This document shows positions 31,434-42,876 of a DNA stretch of 64,000 nucleotides, piece by piece. The translations under genes and the position numbers were made by a program. The notes beneath the pieces were generated by a model. That model worked only from the letters and a program-made list of their open reading frames with translations. It was not told the DNA's origin and did no database searches. How positions within the stretch are numbered: the first letter of the stretch is position 1; the number at the start of each line of letters is the position of its first letter. The stretch is from Symbiodinium natans (lineage: Eukaryota > Sar > Dinophyceae > Suessiales > Symbiodiniaceae): positions 41,001 to 105,000 of the forward strand of contig CAJNDS010000281.1 in the NCBI GenBank assembly GCA_905221605.1, given 5' to 3'.

Positions 31434-32939
31434 TCAATGGATGCTATGCGCTACACCCCATAACTTTGCGGAGCACTCGGGATAGATGGAGGCTTCGTCA
31501 AAAACGATGAACTCCTGCGCAGAGCCCAAGCCATGTGCTGCAGCCAGCCTACTTCTTGGATTTCTTTGTTCTTGGGCCTACATCGCACCTTGTGTGGGTG
31601 CACTTTGCTGCCGAGAGTCCCGAAATGTGCCAACCGCCTTCTCGCGGTCTCCGACGACGCTGTCAAATTCGCCAGAGGTACACTTCTCCTGAGATGCTAC
31701 TCGAGATGCTTGTCATGCTTCACTGCCTCCCCGCAAGCACTAGACAAAGTCAGCGGTTGGTCGAAGGGTGGAGGACAGTTGGAGCAGAGCACGGCAGCAA
31801 ACGACGACTCTATCGACGGGTAAATGCACGAAAGGCCAAGCTTCTGTATAATCGCCAGGCTTTTCGACAACATAGGAGCTTCCAACGACGACCCTGCAGA
31901 GTAGCACCGCAAATAGTCCGTCGTAGGCGCCGCCTGTGTTCTCGTCGCGGGCATATTCCTTGAGTCACAGCACGAACGCACAATCAATCCTGTCAGTCCT
32001 CACCACCTCGCTTGCAGTCCCTAGCATGCTGTTTCTGCTGCATAGATGCATCTGACTTTGCAGAAGACTCTGCCAGGTAGACCTGGCACGAATCACGAAG
32101 CCGAGACGGGGCGGCCCCAGCATGTAACATGTGACAACTCCGCCAGGAAAGCCCCCGGTCCAAACATTGTGCCAACAGCTGCACCAGCAAAGTCCACTTT
32201 GAAAGAAGTGCTCAGGATCGAGATGGCAGAAGTAGGGTTGGAGCCATGGAAGAGATAAGCCTCAGGTGGAAGCAACTGGAAAGCACCAAGAAAAAAACAC
32301 TTGACAGCCCATGAACCGTGGAGCCTCATTGGTCGGATTGCCGAGGCGTGGATGTGTACACCTGGAATCTGCAGCTAGTCTGCAACCCTGATTCCCAAAA
32401 GCCCCCAAAAAAAGAGAGAAGAGCGTCAATGTCAGAAAACCAGGAGGCCTTTCTTGAAAGGCGCTGCAAGCTTTCATGGTCTTCGGCTCCACAATTTCCA
32501 CGGTGCTTCTGCCCTTGATGTCACGCGCCACCTTGGTCGGTCCTACGACAACTCTACGACTCTACGAGACGAAGCAAAGGCAAGGCATGGGGCCCTTCCA
32601 GCATTCAGCACAAGCTGCTTGGTTCCTCTTCTCTGCAAACTTGTCCCACAAGCCTGTTGCACGGCACGCAGAGCGCCAGCTGAGACATTAGAAGCAATCA
32701 TCTCTCACATGTTTCAAGTGGCCCAAGGTGGCCCAAGGTGCCCCAAGGTGCCCCAAGGTGGCCCAAGGTGGCCCAAGGTCTTTCAAGTGGCCTGGGTGTT
32801 CCGATCGCAAGGCGGAGACCACCACGAAGCGATCGGCCAAGGGACCGCCGGCGCGATCGCGGGTGGACTTCTTCTTGTAGGTGCCATCCAGGACCTCCTG
32901 GATCCACGAGATCTCTTCGGCCGTCGCAGGAACGATCTC
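31434..32939 (-). CDS. PARP-type ADP-ribosyltransferase, catalytic region
   Basis: Transfers ADP-ribose from NAD+ to proteins. Exons fixed by frame: 32939-32792 (EISWIQEVLDGTYKKKSTRD ... FVVVSALRSEHP), one near 32500-32430 (STVEIVEPKTMKACSAFQER), 32275-32153 (EAYLFHGSNPTSAISILSTS ... AAVGTMFGPG), 32082-32050 (VYLAESSAKSD), 31958-31842 (EYARDENTGGAYDGLFAVLL CRVVVGS), 31682-31620 (FDSVVGDREKAVGTFR) and 31514-31434 (EFIVFDEASIYPECSAKLWG, stop). The catalytic H (LFHGS), Y (VYLAE) and E (REFIVFDE) are all present, the triad of polymer-forming PARPs. Donors are GC (32152, 32049, probably 31841 and 32791) and GA (31619). The 5' end is not placed. Confidence 0.85.
32711..32790 (+). repeat. 10-bp minisatellite (GCCCAAGGTG)
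   Basis: About seven tandem units with GCCCC and GTCTTTC variants, immediately downstream of a PARP exon, inside its intron. Confidence 0.9.
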
Positions 32940-32962
32940 CTGGCCGACCGATCCTGTCCTGG

Positions 32963-32998
32963 TTTTTTTTTTTTTTTTTTTTGGGGGGGGGGGGGGTT
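32963..32998. repeat. Poly-T/poly-G tract
   Basis: A T18 run followed by a G14-15 run. Confidence 0.95.
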
Positions 32999-33040
32999 TT
33001 AGGATTTTGTTCTAAACAAGCCTATGCACCTTTCTAGTGC

Positions 33041-36000
33041 AAGCCGCTCCGATTTCCTGGCCTCGCGGTTTCCTTCCAGTAGTTTGGCGGCAAGAGCGGG
33101 GCCCGACCCAGCTTCGCCACATTCACATCCGCAGCCATGAACACATTGCGCCCACCTCGCAGCCCGAAATCACTTGCTAAGTGGCTTCTGGCTTTCTGGC
33201 CGGATGCCTGAAAAATAGAGCTTCCTAGCAATGATCGTCACACTTCGCAAGCTGCCTGGCCGATGCCTGAAGATGAGCTGTTGCTCGCGGCCAGTGACAT
33301 TCATCGTGCTGTCCTGCAGAGAGATCGAGAAAGATAGAGAGTCAGAGAGAGAGAGAGACGGAGAGAGAAAAAAGAGAGAGAGAGACAGAGCGAGCCAGCG
33401 AGCGACCGAGAGAAAGAGAGAGGGAGAGAAGGAAGACAAAGAAAGGAAAGAAAGAGTAGTCTATACAAGAGAGCAGTCCTTCCCGTATCGGAAAACGGAA
33501 TCCACACTGTTGCCATTGCAAACGATCAGGTCCCACTCACCAAGGTGATCGACCATGAAGTCACACAGCCGCATCGTGTACCTTTCTCAACCATGACCTT
33601 TGAGACTACTAGCCCTAAACCCTAGCCCCAAACCTTAACTGTGAAGATGAGGGCAGGATAAGCTAGGGCGGGCCTGCCAAAGTTGCTCTCACCATTCAGC
33701 CGGCCATGATAACCATGATTCCATGTTATTGCCTCTCCTCAGAGTGGCCAGCTCGGCCGCAAAAGCAGAGCTTCCACTGCGCAAGGGTGAAAAGAGAGAC
33801 TGACCACCCACAACACCATCTGACTGTTTCAAGTGGATACTACTTTTTTCGACACGTCTAAAAAAATGGTATCCAGTTGCGAGGTTTCATTTAACGAAGT
33901 TGACGGGGTCCGAGGGGCGGAGGCGGAAGCAGTGGCACTGAAGCAGGAGATCGCCTCGACCAAGCGGCGCAATCACTGCAGCAAAGCAAATCTTGTCTGA
34001 GCCCTAAACCCTAAACCCTAAACCCTAAACCCTAAACCCTAAACCCTAAACCCTAAACCCTAAACACTAAACACTAAACACTAACACAACCGGCTGTTGT
34101 TGGCCAGCGGCAGTACGGCTGCGGACCCAGAGGTGTGCAAAGCATTGTCTGCTGCATGTACTGGATGACCTCATGCAAACGTTGCAGACCCAAACCCTAA
34201 ACCCTAAACCCTAAAGGTAGTTCAACTTTGCATGGCTTCGTGTTTTGCCGAAACGAGCTTGTTCGGGATGGGAGTTGTTGAGGGGTTCAAGGGTTTGAAG
34301 AGGGAGGCGAAGGAGGACTGCATGAATGATCGCTGCCTTCCAAGTCTAGATCCTCGGCCCCTAAACCCTAAACCCCAAAACCCCTAAACCCTAAAAAATC
34401 CCCAAAACCTACACCCATGAGTGGAAGCTTCAACTTACCTCAAAGATCCCATCTCACTCGAACCCAGGCCTGCTGGTACACTCCATTCGTGTTCTGACCG
34501 TTGATTTCGATAAAGCCCTGGTAGTGGCCGTGCATGCTGGTCGGTATCGTTCCTTGGTAGCCCAGTAACCTTGCTATATTTAAAAGCACCCTCTTTTTTG
34601 GGTTGGTTGCTTTAGAAGGGAAGCTTGAACCCAAAAAAAAAGGGAAAAGGGCACCACTACTGGGCTACGAAGGTTCTCATCTCGATCATCAGCAGGGGAG
34701 CTGCCGGGTTGTCAGTTGGCCGGGCCTTCGTAAACTTCACCTGCTGCTCACGCATGATGTTCCTCTGATTCTGGCCTTCCCAGGATGTGTGGTAAGAAAC
34801 TGGGTACATGTGCAATATTGCAGTCACAAGTCAACGCACATCCGCTTCTCTTTTTTCTCCTGCGGGTCTTGCCCAAACCTATCTGGTCCAGCCTGTTTGG
34901 ATGTTGCCACCGTTGCAGAGCAGCAGCATCCATCCGTGCTGCCCAAGATAGCTTGCAACTTCGACGGTGCGTTTGCCTGATCTTGTGAGGCACCGGGAGA
35001 GAGAGACCCTAAACCCTAAACCCTACTAAACCCTAACACCAAGAGCTTCAGAGCTAAGGGGCCCAGATTGTTTGTGGTTCCTGCACGGTAATACCAGCCC
35101 GGAGGAGTTTGATACTTCACGTCGCAATACCTTGGCAGAGCCATCTCACGAAGAGCAAGACCACGGGGGTCTGCAGGCAAGTGGCTTTTCAGAGGATTCC
35201 CAGAATCCGGGCTGATATACCTGCAAAAACAGAACAGAAGGATGCTTCACCCGATCGGCGCAGCCCAGTTTCGGTGCGCTTGGGTGGCACTCTCTCGGAT
35301 CGCAACCCTAAGCCCCAAGCAAGCCTTGCAGCCTTGGGTAGAGAAGTACTGCTCCAGCTGTTGAGCCGCATCGGGTGCATCGTGGAGGCCGTTGATTTCC
35401 ACGTAGCCCTGATCGCGGAACTCGATCATGAGATGCTGCTCGCCGTGCTGGATGTGAGCATCCTTACTCGAAGCTGAGGGCGGGGTAGGCGGGACATTGG
35501 AAGAAAACGACTCAAGGCTTTGCTTTAGAGGAAAGCTGGGAAAGGACATCGGGCAATCAGCCAGGGAACATTTCTGAAAACCATCTGCTGCTCCCGCATC
35601 GTTCCAGTGAGACCATAGTTCCCCCCGGTGCAAGTCAGCAGTGTCCAAGCACACTCTTTGGTCATATAATCTACGATCTCCATTGTTTTCATGCCCATGT
35701 TATTCTCGCCCTGCATCCCTCTCTTTTTGAAGGCCGGAGTGGTAAACTTCAGAGCACAGTAGTCTTTGTAGTCTCCGCCCACGACAGAGCCACCCCATCT
35801 GTGTCTCACAAAGTCCTGCGCAGCGTTGCCATCGTCGGCTTCGTTACTACGATTACTGCTTCTACTATATAATCGTATATGAGAAACCGATACTTTCAGA
35901 GCTCCAGTTACGATCTCCGCTTCTGAGACAGCACATGTCTCAAAGTTGACATTTCCTTCTTCAGGTCATGACTATCTGTATCACAGGCGCAGTACATTGC

Positions 36001-38277
36001 AGTCCGAAATCTTCTTGTAGATTCCGTTTGTATCGTGGCCATTCACCTCAATGTATCCCGCAGACCTGCACAAGCGCACAGAAGCAGGCAAATACGCCTC
36101 TATGCAGTAAAATCACACATTCATTGATGTTGTTGCGTTTATTCGCTGTGGTAATGTTGGCTACAGATCACGTTCGGTGTTCTCCCACCCGTCCCAGCCT
36201 GAGAGGCGAGTCAAGAGGGGGGTGGACAGAAAATCGTAAATACCGTTCGTTGGACCGAGGCACTCGGGAACAGTCTTATCCGAAGCATCTAACTTTTGAA
36301 AGGGAGTCCGCTGGAGTTTTCCGGCACAGTTGAGTCGTACGTCCTGCGGCACAGCACGGATCATGCGCGAACTTCGCCTTTCAAGTTCGGCTCGTTCGCT
36401 TCGGCGTTTGTTCCGCGAAGGAGACTGGGCATTGCAACTCGTCTCTGTTTGGATGTTCTACTTGACCTCGTGTCAGAGCAGCTCAAGGCTCTAGACGCTT
36501 CGCGGCTCTTGTCGTGTCATCAGCAAGCTTCGCCGGAGCATCGCTCCTGCTCGCTGCTTGTGAGCTCGTGATAGTAACTTAAGGCAATAGGTTATAGTAA
36601 CTTAAGGCAATAGGTTGACGAAGTTACACTCCAACATCACACCTTCGAAACCACTTGTTGGAGAACAACGACTCCACTGTTTGCAAGATCATTGCAAGAT
36701 CATTGCTGCAGTACTAGCCTCAACTCGATCATGACGTGGGGTGCCATGAGGTTCCTTAGAGCTGAAGCTGTGCAGGTTACACAAGCGCCAGGGCAGCTGC
36801 GCCCAAACAAAAAACAATCAAGACCCGATTCTCTAAACCCTAAACCCTAAACCCTTCTCCCTGAGCCAAGTGGCAGTGGATGGGGTGCCTTAAACTTGAT
36901 TTGCGTCTCGCGCGTCTGACCGAACCGCCCAAGGTTCCCGCCATCTGTGAGGTGCAAGCCCCATCCACACTCGTTGGTCATGAAGTTGATGACCTGAAGA
37001 GTTCTATATAACCCTAAATCCTAAACCCTAAACCCTAAACGCTATTGCGGGTGTTCCTCTCAGAATGGGTCAAAAACAACTGGGGCGCCTTGCCTCCATG
37101 GCCAGCTTGCCTTGGCTGAGGAAAGCAAAGCGGAGCGATTGCTGTGAGCACGAAGATCACAAAGGGTTAAGGGTTGTAAGTAAGCCCATCGCCTCCGCGC
37201 TCAACAAGCCTGATACTAGTAGACAGAAAAAACATACATACACATCGCTTTTATTTAAGAGAAATAAATGCATACCCCTCTCTGTGTCAGAGGCTCAGCA
37301 TCTCTAACACTCCGTTGCGAAAGCACCACGTTGGGGTGGCTTCACTCTTTCCGGCCGCAAACGAGCAAAGGCATCATCTCATCTAGGACAAGATGCCCAT
37401 GTTGTTCTCACCCTCATTTCCACGCATTTTGAATTTGCCGTTGCCGGCTACACTTCCATCTCCCTGCTGAACACCACACACATAATTCCTTGGCAGAACT
37501 TGTACACAGAAAGCCAACATGGCACCAGGAGCTTTCTCATGCATGAGTCCATGTCCAAAACATGCTTGTTCCAGTCAATCCCGTATGATAGCCCAGGCTC
37601 CTGTCGCAAACATCGTCGCACGGCTCTTTGGGAAGCATTGCGAGTTTACCTCCCTGGACACAACAATCGCCATCCTTGCGACAAGATGCTCCGAAGCGCA
37701 AATTCTTTCGGTGCTCTTGAGCTTTTGTGCATAACGCGGGCATGCACTCTGCGACCAAAAGCAAGCCGGAATATTAGGGTTTAGGGTTGCGGTGTTGGCG
37801 TTGCTTAGGGTTTAGGGCTTAGTTTAGGGTTTAAAGATGCAGAATGAGAAAGCTGAGCTGAGCAAAGATTCAAGCTTCGGGCAAGTTCGAACCAAAATGA
37901 ACACAAGGTGCATTTTCGTTTTCGGTTGCCGGCAAGCAGCATTCGGTGGAGCTCTGCGCATAACCAATGTGGTCTCCGAAGCACCAAAGTATGTCTTGAA
38001 GAAACCGTCCAATTTATCCTCAGATTTGAGTCATCGGATAAGCATGAATCTGCAAGCAGATGGAGCGGAAGTGCTAGGGGTCCCGCATAAATGCCACCGA
38101 TGTTCTTGCCACATATCCTTACATGCTGCTAAGCCAACCATGCTGGGCGTACCATGCCGCCTTTCTCTGTGAGCTCTCATGTGTCTACATAAACCACCCT
38201 AAACCCTAAACCCTAAACCCTCAGCCCAAGATCTCAATGTAGCCCGCGTTCCGCAGCTCGATCAGCAAGTGAGGAAC
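33041..38277 (-). CDS. Multi-exon gene built of repeated modules, family unknown
   Basis: Minus-strand exons carry paralogous pieces of one module. Recognisable exons: 38277-38226 (VPHLLIELRNAGYIEIL); about 37500-37390 (KFKMRGNEGENNMGI); about 36995-36870 (VINFMTNECGWGLHLTDGGN); about 36066-35990 (SAGYIEVNGHDTNGIYKKIS); 35818-35576 (KKRGMQGENNMGMKTMEIVD ... TGTMREQQM); about 35450-35370 (HLMIEFRDQGYVEINGLHD); about 34770-34670 (REQQVKFTKARPTDNPAAPL LMIEMR); about 34560-34465 (GFIEINGQNTNGVYQQAWVR); about 33550-33478 (LCDFMVDHLGEWDLIVCNGN); and a possible last exon ending at 33041 (GLRGGRNVFMAADVNVAKLG). The module order is ENNMG(I/M), then (F/Y)MTNECGW.L...GGN, then REQQ.KF, then LMIE.R, then GYIEING..TNG. 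At least four module copies are visible. Telomeric arrays lie in the introns. Function unknown. Confidence 0.55.
33318..33455. repeat. GA-rich low-complexity tract
   Basis: A purine-rich AGAGAGAGA/GAAAGAAAG stretch inside an inferred intron. Open frames here are artefacts. Confidence 0.9.
34002..34084 (-). repeat. Telomeric array (CCCTAAA)
   Basis: Eleven units; the last three are CACTAAA. Confidence 0.96.
34193..34216 (-). repeat. Short telomeric array (CCCTAAA)x3
   Basis: Three units in an intron of the module gene. Confidence 0.9.
34358..34411 (-). repeat. Degenerate telomeric array
   Basis: CCCTAAA mixed with CCCCAAAA and CCCCTAAA units. Confidence 0.8.
35006..35036 (-). repeat. Short telomeric array (CCCTAAA)
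   Basis: Four units, one interrupted by CTA. Confidence 0.9.
36833..36855 (-). repeat. Short telomeric array (CCCTAAA)x3
   Basis: On the minus strand it follows an exon of the module gene (36870-36995). Confidence 0.9.
37011..37041 (-). repeat. Short telomeric array (CCCTAAA)x4
   Basis: It flanks the other side of the exon at about 36870-36995, in the preceding intron; one unit is TCCTAAA. Confidence 0.9.
37776..37835 (+). repeat. Degenerate telomeric array (TTTAGGG)
   Basis: Two blocks of TTTAGGG separated by TTGCGGTGTTGGCG. Confidence 0.8.
38197..38222 (-). repeat. Short telomeric array (CCCTAAA)
   Basis: On the minus strand it follows the exon 38277-38226 and its possible GC donor. Confidence 0.9.
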
Positions 38278-38321
38278 CTTTGTCCTGCCAGCCAGGCCAA
38301 CTCTAGAGTGCGATTGCTCTA

Positions 38322-38369
38322 GAGGGTTTAGGGTTTAGGATTTAGGGTTTAGGGTTTAGGGTTTAGGAG
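38322..38369 (+). repeat. Telomeric array (TTTAGGG)
   Basis: Six units with one ATTTAGGG, on the acceptor side of the exon 38277-38226. Confidence 0.93.
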
Positions 38370-38682
38370 GCCCCCTGCACACTGATTTAATGGCCGTTGA
38401 GCTACTAGTATTAAGCAGTCGTGGCATCGCTGTCCTTTGATCAAACTGCTTCAGGATCTCCATTTGGCTCGCATGCTGCGCTCCTTACATCAAGGAGACC
38501 GCCGTATTCTCTGCGTAGTCAGATGCTGCTCACTAGCCTTAAAATGCGAGCTCTTGATTTCGTGCTACGTCCTAGCTGTTGCATCTTCGTCCATGATCAT
38601 CCAACCCGCACTGTCAACGTGCCCTTCCGCACGCCTTCCAGGCGGGCAGGCACTTACAAAGGCACTCCCCTGTGGGGCTTAC

Positions 38683-38784
38683 GATAATAAGGGACCCCTA
38701 GGGACCCCTGGTAAATAGCAGGTTCCCCCTATAGTAAGGACCCCAATAAGGTACCCCGAATATCGGAAAACCCCATATATACCA
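38683..38784. mobile_element. Introner-like element, GGTTTCCGAAA family
   Basis: The right end, GGTACCCCGAATATCGGAAAACC region, matches the ends at 52245-52338; the left end is CGATAATAAGGGACCCC. Ends are only partly inverted. Confidence 0.4.
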
Positions 38785-39367
38785 AGCACTTCGAACTTGG
38801 AGAGCCGCAACGTCCACCCGACTACAGCACGTGTCCCGCACTTCATGTTCCCAAGCTGACACATGATCTTCTGCTCCCGGTGCTTACTACTTCATGCGAT
38901 CTGGGACACTCTCCAGCACCTCCAAAACCAGGCCCATCATCCCGTTTGAAGCCGCATTTGCATGCTTCTCCAAGAGGAGATCCCGACCCGTGTATGTAGC
39001 TTTTTTTATGTTGAACTAAGGCCCGGGGTTGCCGTCTGCACGTGCAACACTGGAAGAAGGCACTCGGTCTTCATTTGTTTCTGAAAAAGTGAGATGCTAG
39101 GCACCCTTTTTCTGACCCTCCTGTGAGATCTCAAGAAGTGCATCTACCAGCAACTGAGGACAGGCACTTTCTTGTTCACGCTCTGCCTCCAACTGGTTCC
39201 TGATTGCACTGACATCTGCCCCCATGGACAAGCAGGCGCTTCAATGCCTTCGTTGGCTCAACGGAAAGTTAGCCCATCTTGAGCCGACAAGCTCTGGCAA
39301 CATTCAGCATGCTTAAGGGTGGGCGATACGTGTCTCGCAATTGCCTGGGATTCGAAATCGTCGTGGC

Positions 39368-39957
39368 TCACACAATGACCGGAGGATTGCTCACACAGGC
39401 AGCTATATTATAGCAACGTGGCAGCAGCGCGGCAATCATTGAATCGCGATCGTCGCCCTTCCCTGAGCCCACCCTGCACGTCGGCCGTGGGGTCTCTTGT
39501 ACGTGTTGAGATGTAAATGTGCTTGTGAAATGTGCTGATTGTCCTGACATGTCCCAACATCCTTTTTCGCTGGCCTGGGCAGGCCCACACTCATTGCAGA
39601 GCTGGCCAGCTTCTCTGCAAAGCCAGGTGAACTTTGCATGAACCTGCTGAATCGACAGTCTCAACTGTCAAGTCCCGGCGCAAGAAGCTTCGCTAGGCAA
39701 CCCGGCTTGGTGGCTGTCGACTGCATCTGCTGCGTGGAGCGATCCTGCAAGGATTGCAACTGATGGCGGGAAGCCCCCAGCTGCGTTGCGCGAAGAAGTT
39801 GCTGGGTCCTCTGCCATGGTCTCCAAGACCCCTCACACCGATACCTCCGCTCTACTGGCCAAGTCAGGTAAGTGCAGCAAGTGCTCCGCCTGACCTGCAG
39901 CTCAGCGGTATCTGTCACCTCAGCGGATGCACAGTGGCTGAACGTGCCTGGAACCAT
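39368..39957 (-). CDS. Exons of unidentified helical protein
   Basis: Frames RATQLGASRHQLQSLQDRST (near 39760-39850) and QQVHAKFTWLCREAGQLCNE (near 39580-39650) are coherent and on the same strand. Exact splice sites were not settled. Confidence 0.35.
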
Positions 39958-40170
39958 CTTGAACCCAACTCGCAGAAATAGTCTAAGGTGTCCTCTCTCT
40001 ATTGGCCATGTTCATCAAAATCTACTGCTTGCCATACCAAGGTGCACATCAGGGGTCGCATCAGAAGCCCGCTCTACTGCTTCGATCCAGAAAGGGCTTC
40101 GCAAGCCAATTTGACTCGGTCGCTCGAACTGGGGATTTGACAAAAGAGGGGTCCCCCACACACCATAACG

Positions 40171-40208
40171 CCCTAACCCTGAACCGTAAACCCTAAACCC
40201 TAAACCCG
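40171..40208 (-). repeat. Short telomeric array (CCCTAAA, degenerate)
   Basis: Five units including CCCTGAACCGTAAA. Confidence 0.88.
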
Positions 40209-40229
40209 AAATCCTGACTGCAGGAACCC

Positions 40230-40340
40230 CCCAGCCTTGTACAACCTTGTGGAGATTCCACGGCTTGGAGAACTTCTGTGCGCCAAACACTTCTTGGGAC
40301 TTCGTCCCCATGCTGAGATCACTGGGAGCCACTCGCTGAG
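40230..40340 (-). CDS. Possible exon between two telomeric arrays
   Basis: The frame RVAQRVAPSDLSMGTKSQEV then FGAQKFSKPWNLHKV is open between the arrays at 40348-40407 and 40171-40208. A distant likeness to the module gene (33041-38277) was considered but is not convincing. Confidence 0.3.
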
Positions 40341-40347
40341 CCACACG

Positions 40348-40407
40348 AGGGTTTAGGGTTTGGGGTTTAGGGTTTAGGGTTTAGGGTTCAGGGTTTTGGG
40401 TTCAAGG
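40348..40407 (+). repeat. Telomeric array (TTTAGGG)
   Basis: Eight units with TTTGGGG, TTCAGGG and TTTTGGG variants. Confidence 0.94.
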
Positions 40408-41194
40408 TGTGCTTGATGTCGCGGCATGTCACGGCTGGCTCGGAGGCTCAGTTGGACGCACCTGCCCGCACAGGTGCGGCAGTGCCGATTGCTGACACCG
40501 CATGCAACTCCTCCACTCATGTGACTCCTGTGCCGAAATACAGTACCCACACAGTATTCTATCAGAGCTTCTTTACAACCATGCAGGCACCGCAAGGCTT
40601 GCAGCAAGGTGGGATCGGCTGCACCAAAGAGATGTTTTACCGGAATGTACCTCCATCTCTGTGGAAGCCTCTCCAAGACGGTTGCCACTGCCTCCAAATG
40701 CCTTGGGCAGCCAAGAAAGCTCTGCAACCAGTGAAACACTCAGCGCCCGAGGTGCCTTGGGAGGGACAATGCATCTGAGAGCCGCGCAACAAACTGGCTT
40801 CCTGCTGACAAGATCACAGTCGGGCGCGCGCTCGGATAGGCTTGGAAGTTTCAGACTTTCAGTGTGGGCAACAGATGGATGAGGGACGAGCGAAAAGGTT
40901 GCAAACTGGCAGCGCTACTCAAGGTCCACATATTTCGCACCACCGCCCAGGGCAAGTTTACAAAGCTTCAAACTTCGAGAAGGGGCTCCCCGGTGTGCCC
41001 CACAGTGTAAGCTTCGAAAATGCGAAAAAAAAATATAGAGAACAAACGGCAAACGAGCTGACCCGGCGCTCAGCTGAGTCTTTGAAACGGCCCCACAGAA
41101 CACAGAGCTGAGGTATAGCCCTAAGTATAGGTATAGGTTCTGCATACTACCGAAAAATCCACTGTAACGGGAAACCGCGACTGCGGAAAACCAC

Positions 41195-41518
41195 GGGACG
41201 GTATGACAGGGTATGACTGGGTATGACCGGGTATGACCGGGTATGACCGGGTATGACCGGGTATGACCGGGTATGACCGGGTATGCCCGGGTATGCCCGG
41301 GTATGCCCGGGTATGCCCGGGTTTGCCCGGGTATGACTCGGGCATGACCGGGTATGACCGGGTATGCCCGGGTATGACCGGGTATGACCGGGTATGCCCG
41401 GGTATGCCCGGGTATGACCGGGTATGACCGGGTATGACCGGGTATGACTGGGTATGACGGGGTATGACCGGGTATGACCGGGTATGCCGGGTATGACCGG
41501 GTATGACCGGGTATGACT
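41195..41518. repeat. 10-bp minisatellite (GGGTATGACC/GGGTATGCCC)
   Basis: About 32 tandem 10-bp units. Because 10 is not a multiple of 3, every frame reads as a 10-residue repeat (minus: PVIPGHTRSY), so the long open frames here are not evidence of a gene. Confidence 0.97.
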
Positions 41519-41684
41519 CGGGCATGACTCGGGCGTACTCGGGCGTACTCGGGCGTACTCGGGCGTACTCGGGCGCACTCGGGCGTACTCGGGCGTACTC
41601 GGGCGTACTCGGACGTACTCGGACGTACTCGGGCGCACTCGGGCGTACTCGGGCGTACTCGGGCGTACTCGGGCGTACTCGGCC
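41519..41684. repeat. 10-bp minisatellite (ACTCGGGCGT)
   Basis: About 16-17 units, directly adjoining the previous minisatellite, with the same 10-bp period but a different sequence. Confidence 0.97.
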
Positions 41685-41789
41685 TGCAGTCGCGGAACGC
41701 GGCCGCAATGGAAAAATCTACCAAGCGTTGCAAAGTGCAACGGCCCAGGTATCGGACGGCCCACGTCGACTGTGGATCCGGACACTGAA

Positions 41790-41965
41790 AACGTGCAAAT
41801 TCGGAAACAGAAAAACGTCATTCGGGAAACTGGAAGCCGCGGATTCGGGAAACCAAAAGGGCGTATTCGGGAAACTAAGGTTACGGATTCGGGAAGCTGG
41901 AGGAAAGTGGATTGGGCACACCGCGCATTCGGGAAGCTGGAAACCGCGGATTCGGGCCAGCTACT
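41790..41965. repeat. Degenerate ATTCGGGAAACTGGA repeats
   Basis: Seven or eight loosely spaced copies of a 12-15 bp word. Confidence 0.8.
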
Positions 41966-42003
41966 TGATTGGAGCATGAACTGGTGAACGCCCTCCGCCC
42001 CCC

Positions 42004-42063
42004 CCTAAACCCTAAACCCTAAACCCTAAACCCTAAACCCTAAACCCTAAACCCTAAACCCCC
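42004..42063 (-). repeat. Telomeric array (CCCTAAA)
   Basis: Eight perfect units between two blocks of ATTCGGGAA-type repeats in opposite orientation. Confidence 0.96.
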
Positions 42064-42069
42064 CAACCC

Positions 42070-42395
42070 CATTTCTTGAATTGGGCAGCTTCCGGAACCC
42101 GCATGGTTCTCTGAATCGGGCAATTTTCTTACTGTTGGTCAGCAGGGAATGAGGGAATTCGGGCCCGAAATATGCCCTTTAAGGGATTCTACAGGGAACC
42201 GAAAGTAAGTTTTCTAAATCGAATAGCACCAGTTTCCTGAATTGCGTGGTTTCATGAATCGCGGGTTTTTCTGGAGTGCGTACGCCAGTCTCCTGCTGGC
42301 CCAGCTTCTAGAACCGCAGTTTCCTAAATTCTTCGGAGCTTTCCTGAATCCTGGCTTCCTCAATCTCGTCCTGTTTCTGAATCGTGTTCAAACTT
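42070..42395. repeat. Degenerate TTTCCTGAATCG repeats (inverse of 41790-41965)
   Basis: About ten loosely spaced copies; the word is the reverse complement of the ATTCGGGAA word. Confidence 0.75.
42128..42209. mobile_element. Introner-like element, CTTACTG...GGGAATGAG family
   Basis: The left end CTTACTGTTGGTCAGCAGGG matches the element at 62520-62628. The right end GAAAGTAAG is a weak inverse. Confidence 0.5.
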
Positions 42396-42876
42396 GTCGT
42401 AGAAAGCCTGAGAAGGCTATCCAAGCATGGCCCCCGCACAGGGTCACCGGATGCCGCGAGACCGTGGTTCAAGCCCGAAGAAGGGCGCAGCAAGACCCAC
42501 AATGCTATAAGTGGGTTATCACTTGGTCGAGAGATGGGGGGATAGGGAGTGGAAGAGTCGTGGTTTGTTTGTGGCTTTGTGGGCCTGGAGTCCTGTCATC
42601 ATGCATCACGACAATGATCATCGACACGCTACTTCTCTCTGCAAATCCGCAGAAGGCCTCAGAACTCACCTCATCCTAGCCGCTATTCACTCATCAGCGA
42701 AACATCGCCTCGACCCTTAGCCCCTCACATCTAGCAGAATCTGCGCGTGCACTTTACACTGCCCTGCCCTTTGCCTCCAGTGGCATTGCTTGGTGCTGTC
42801 CTGGCGCTTGCAGTCTGAGGGGCCTCCTACGAAAAGTGGGTGGATGCGGCTGTGCTAAGTCGACCAGTCGAAGAGT

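Noticed and set aside
40374-40882. Competing frames on both strands (PRHLEAVATVLERLPQRWRY minus; ILSELLYNHAGTARLAARWD plus)
   Set aside because: Both look partly coding, neither has clear splice sites or a family, so no feature was called.
41147-41977. Long open frames with PVIPGHTRSY and RVRPSTPEYA repeats
   Set aside because: They come from 10-bp minisatellites, which keep every frame open; all frames on both strands look alike, and there are no flanking splice sites or unique domain.
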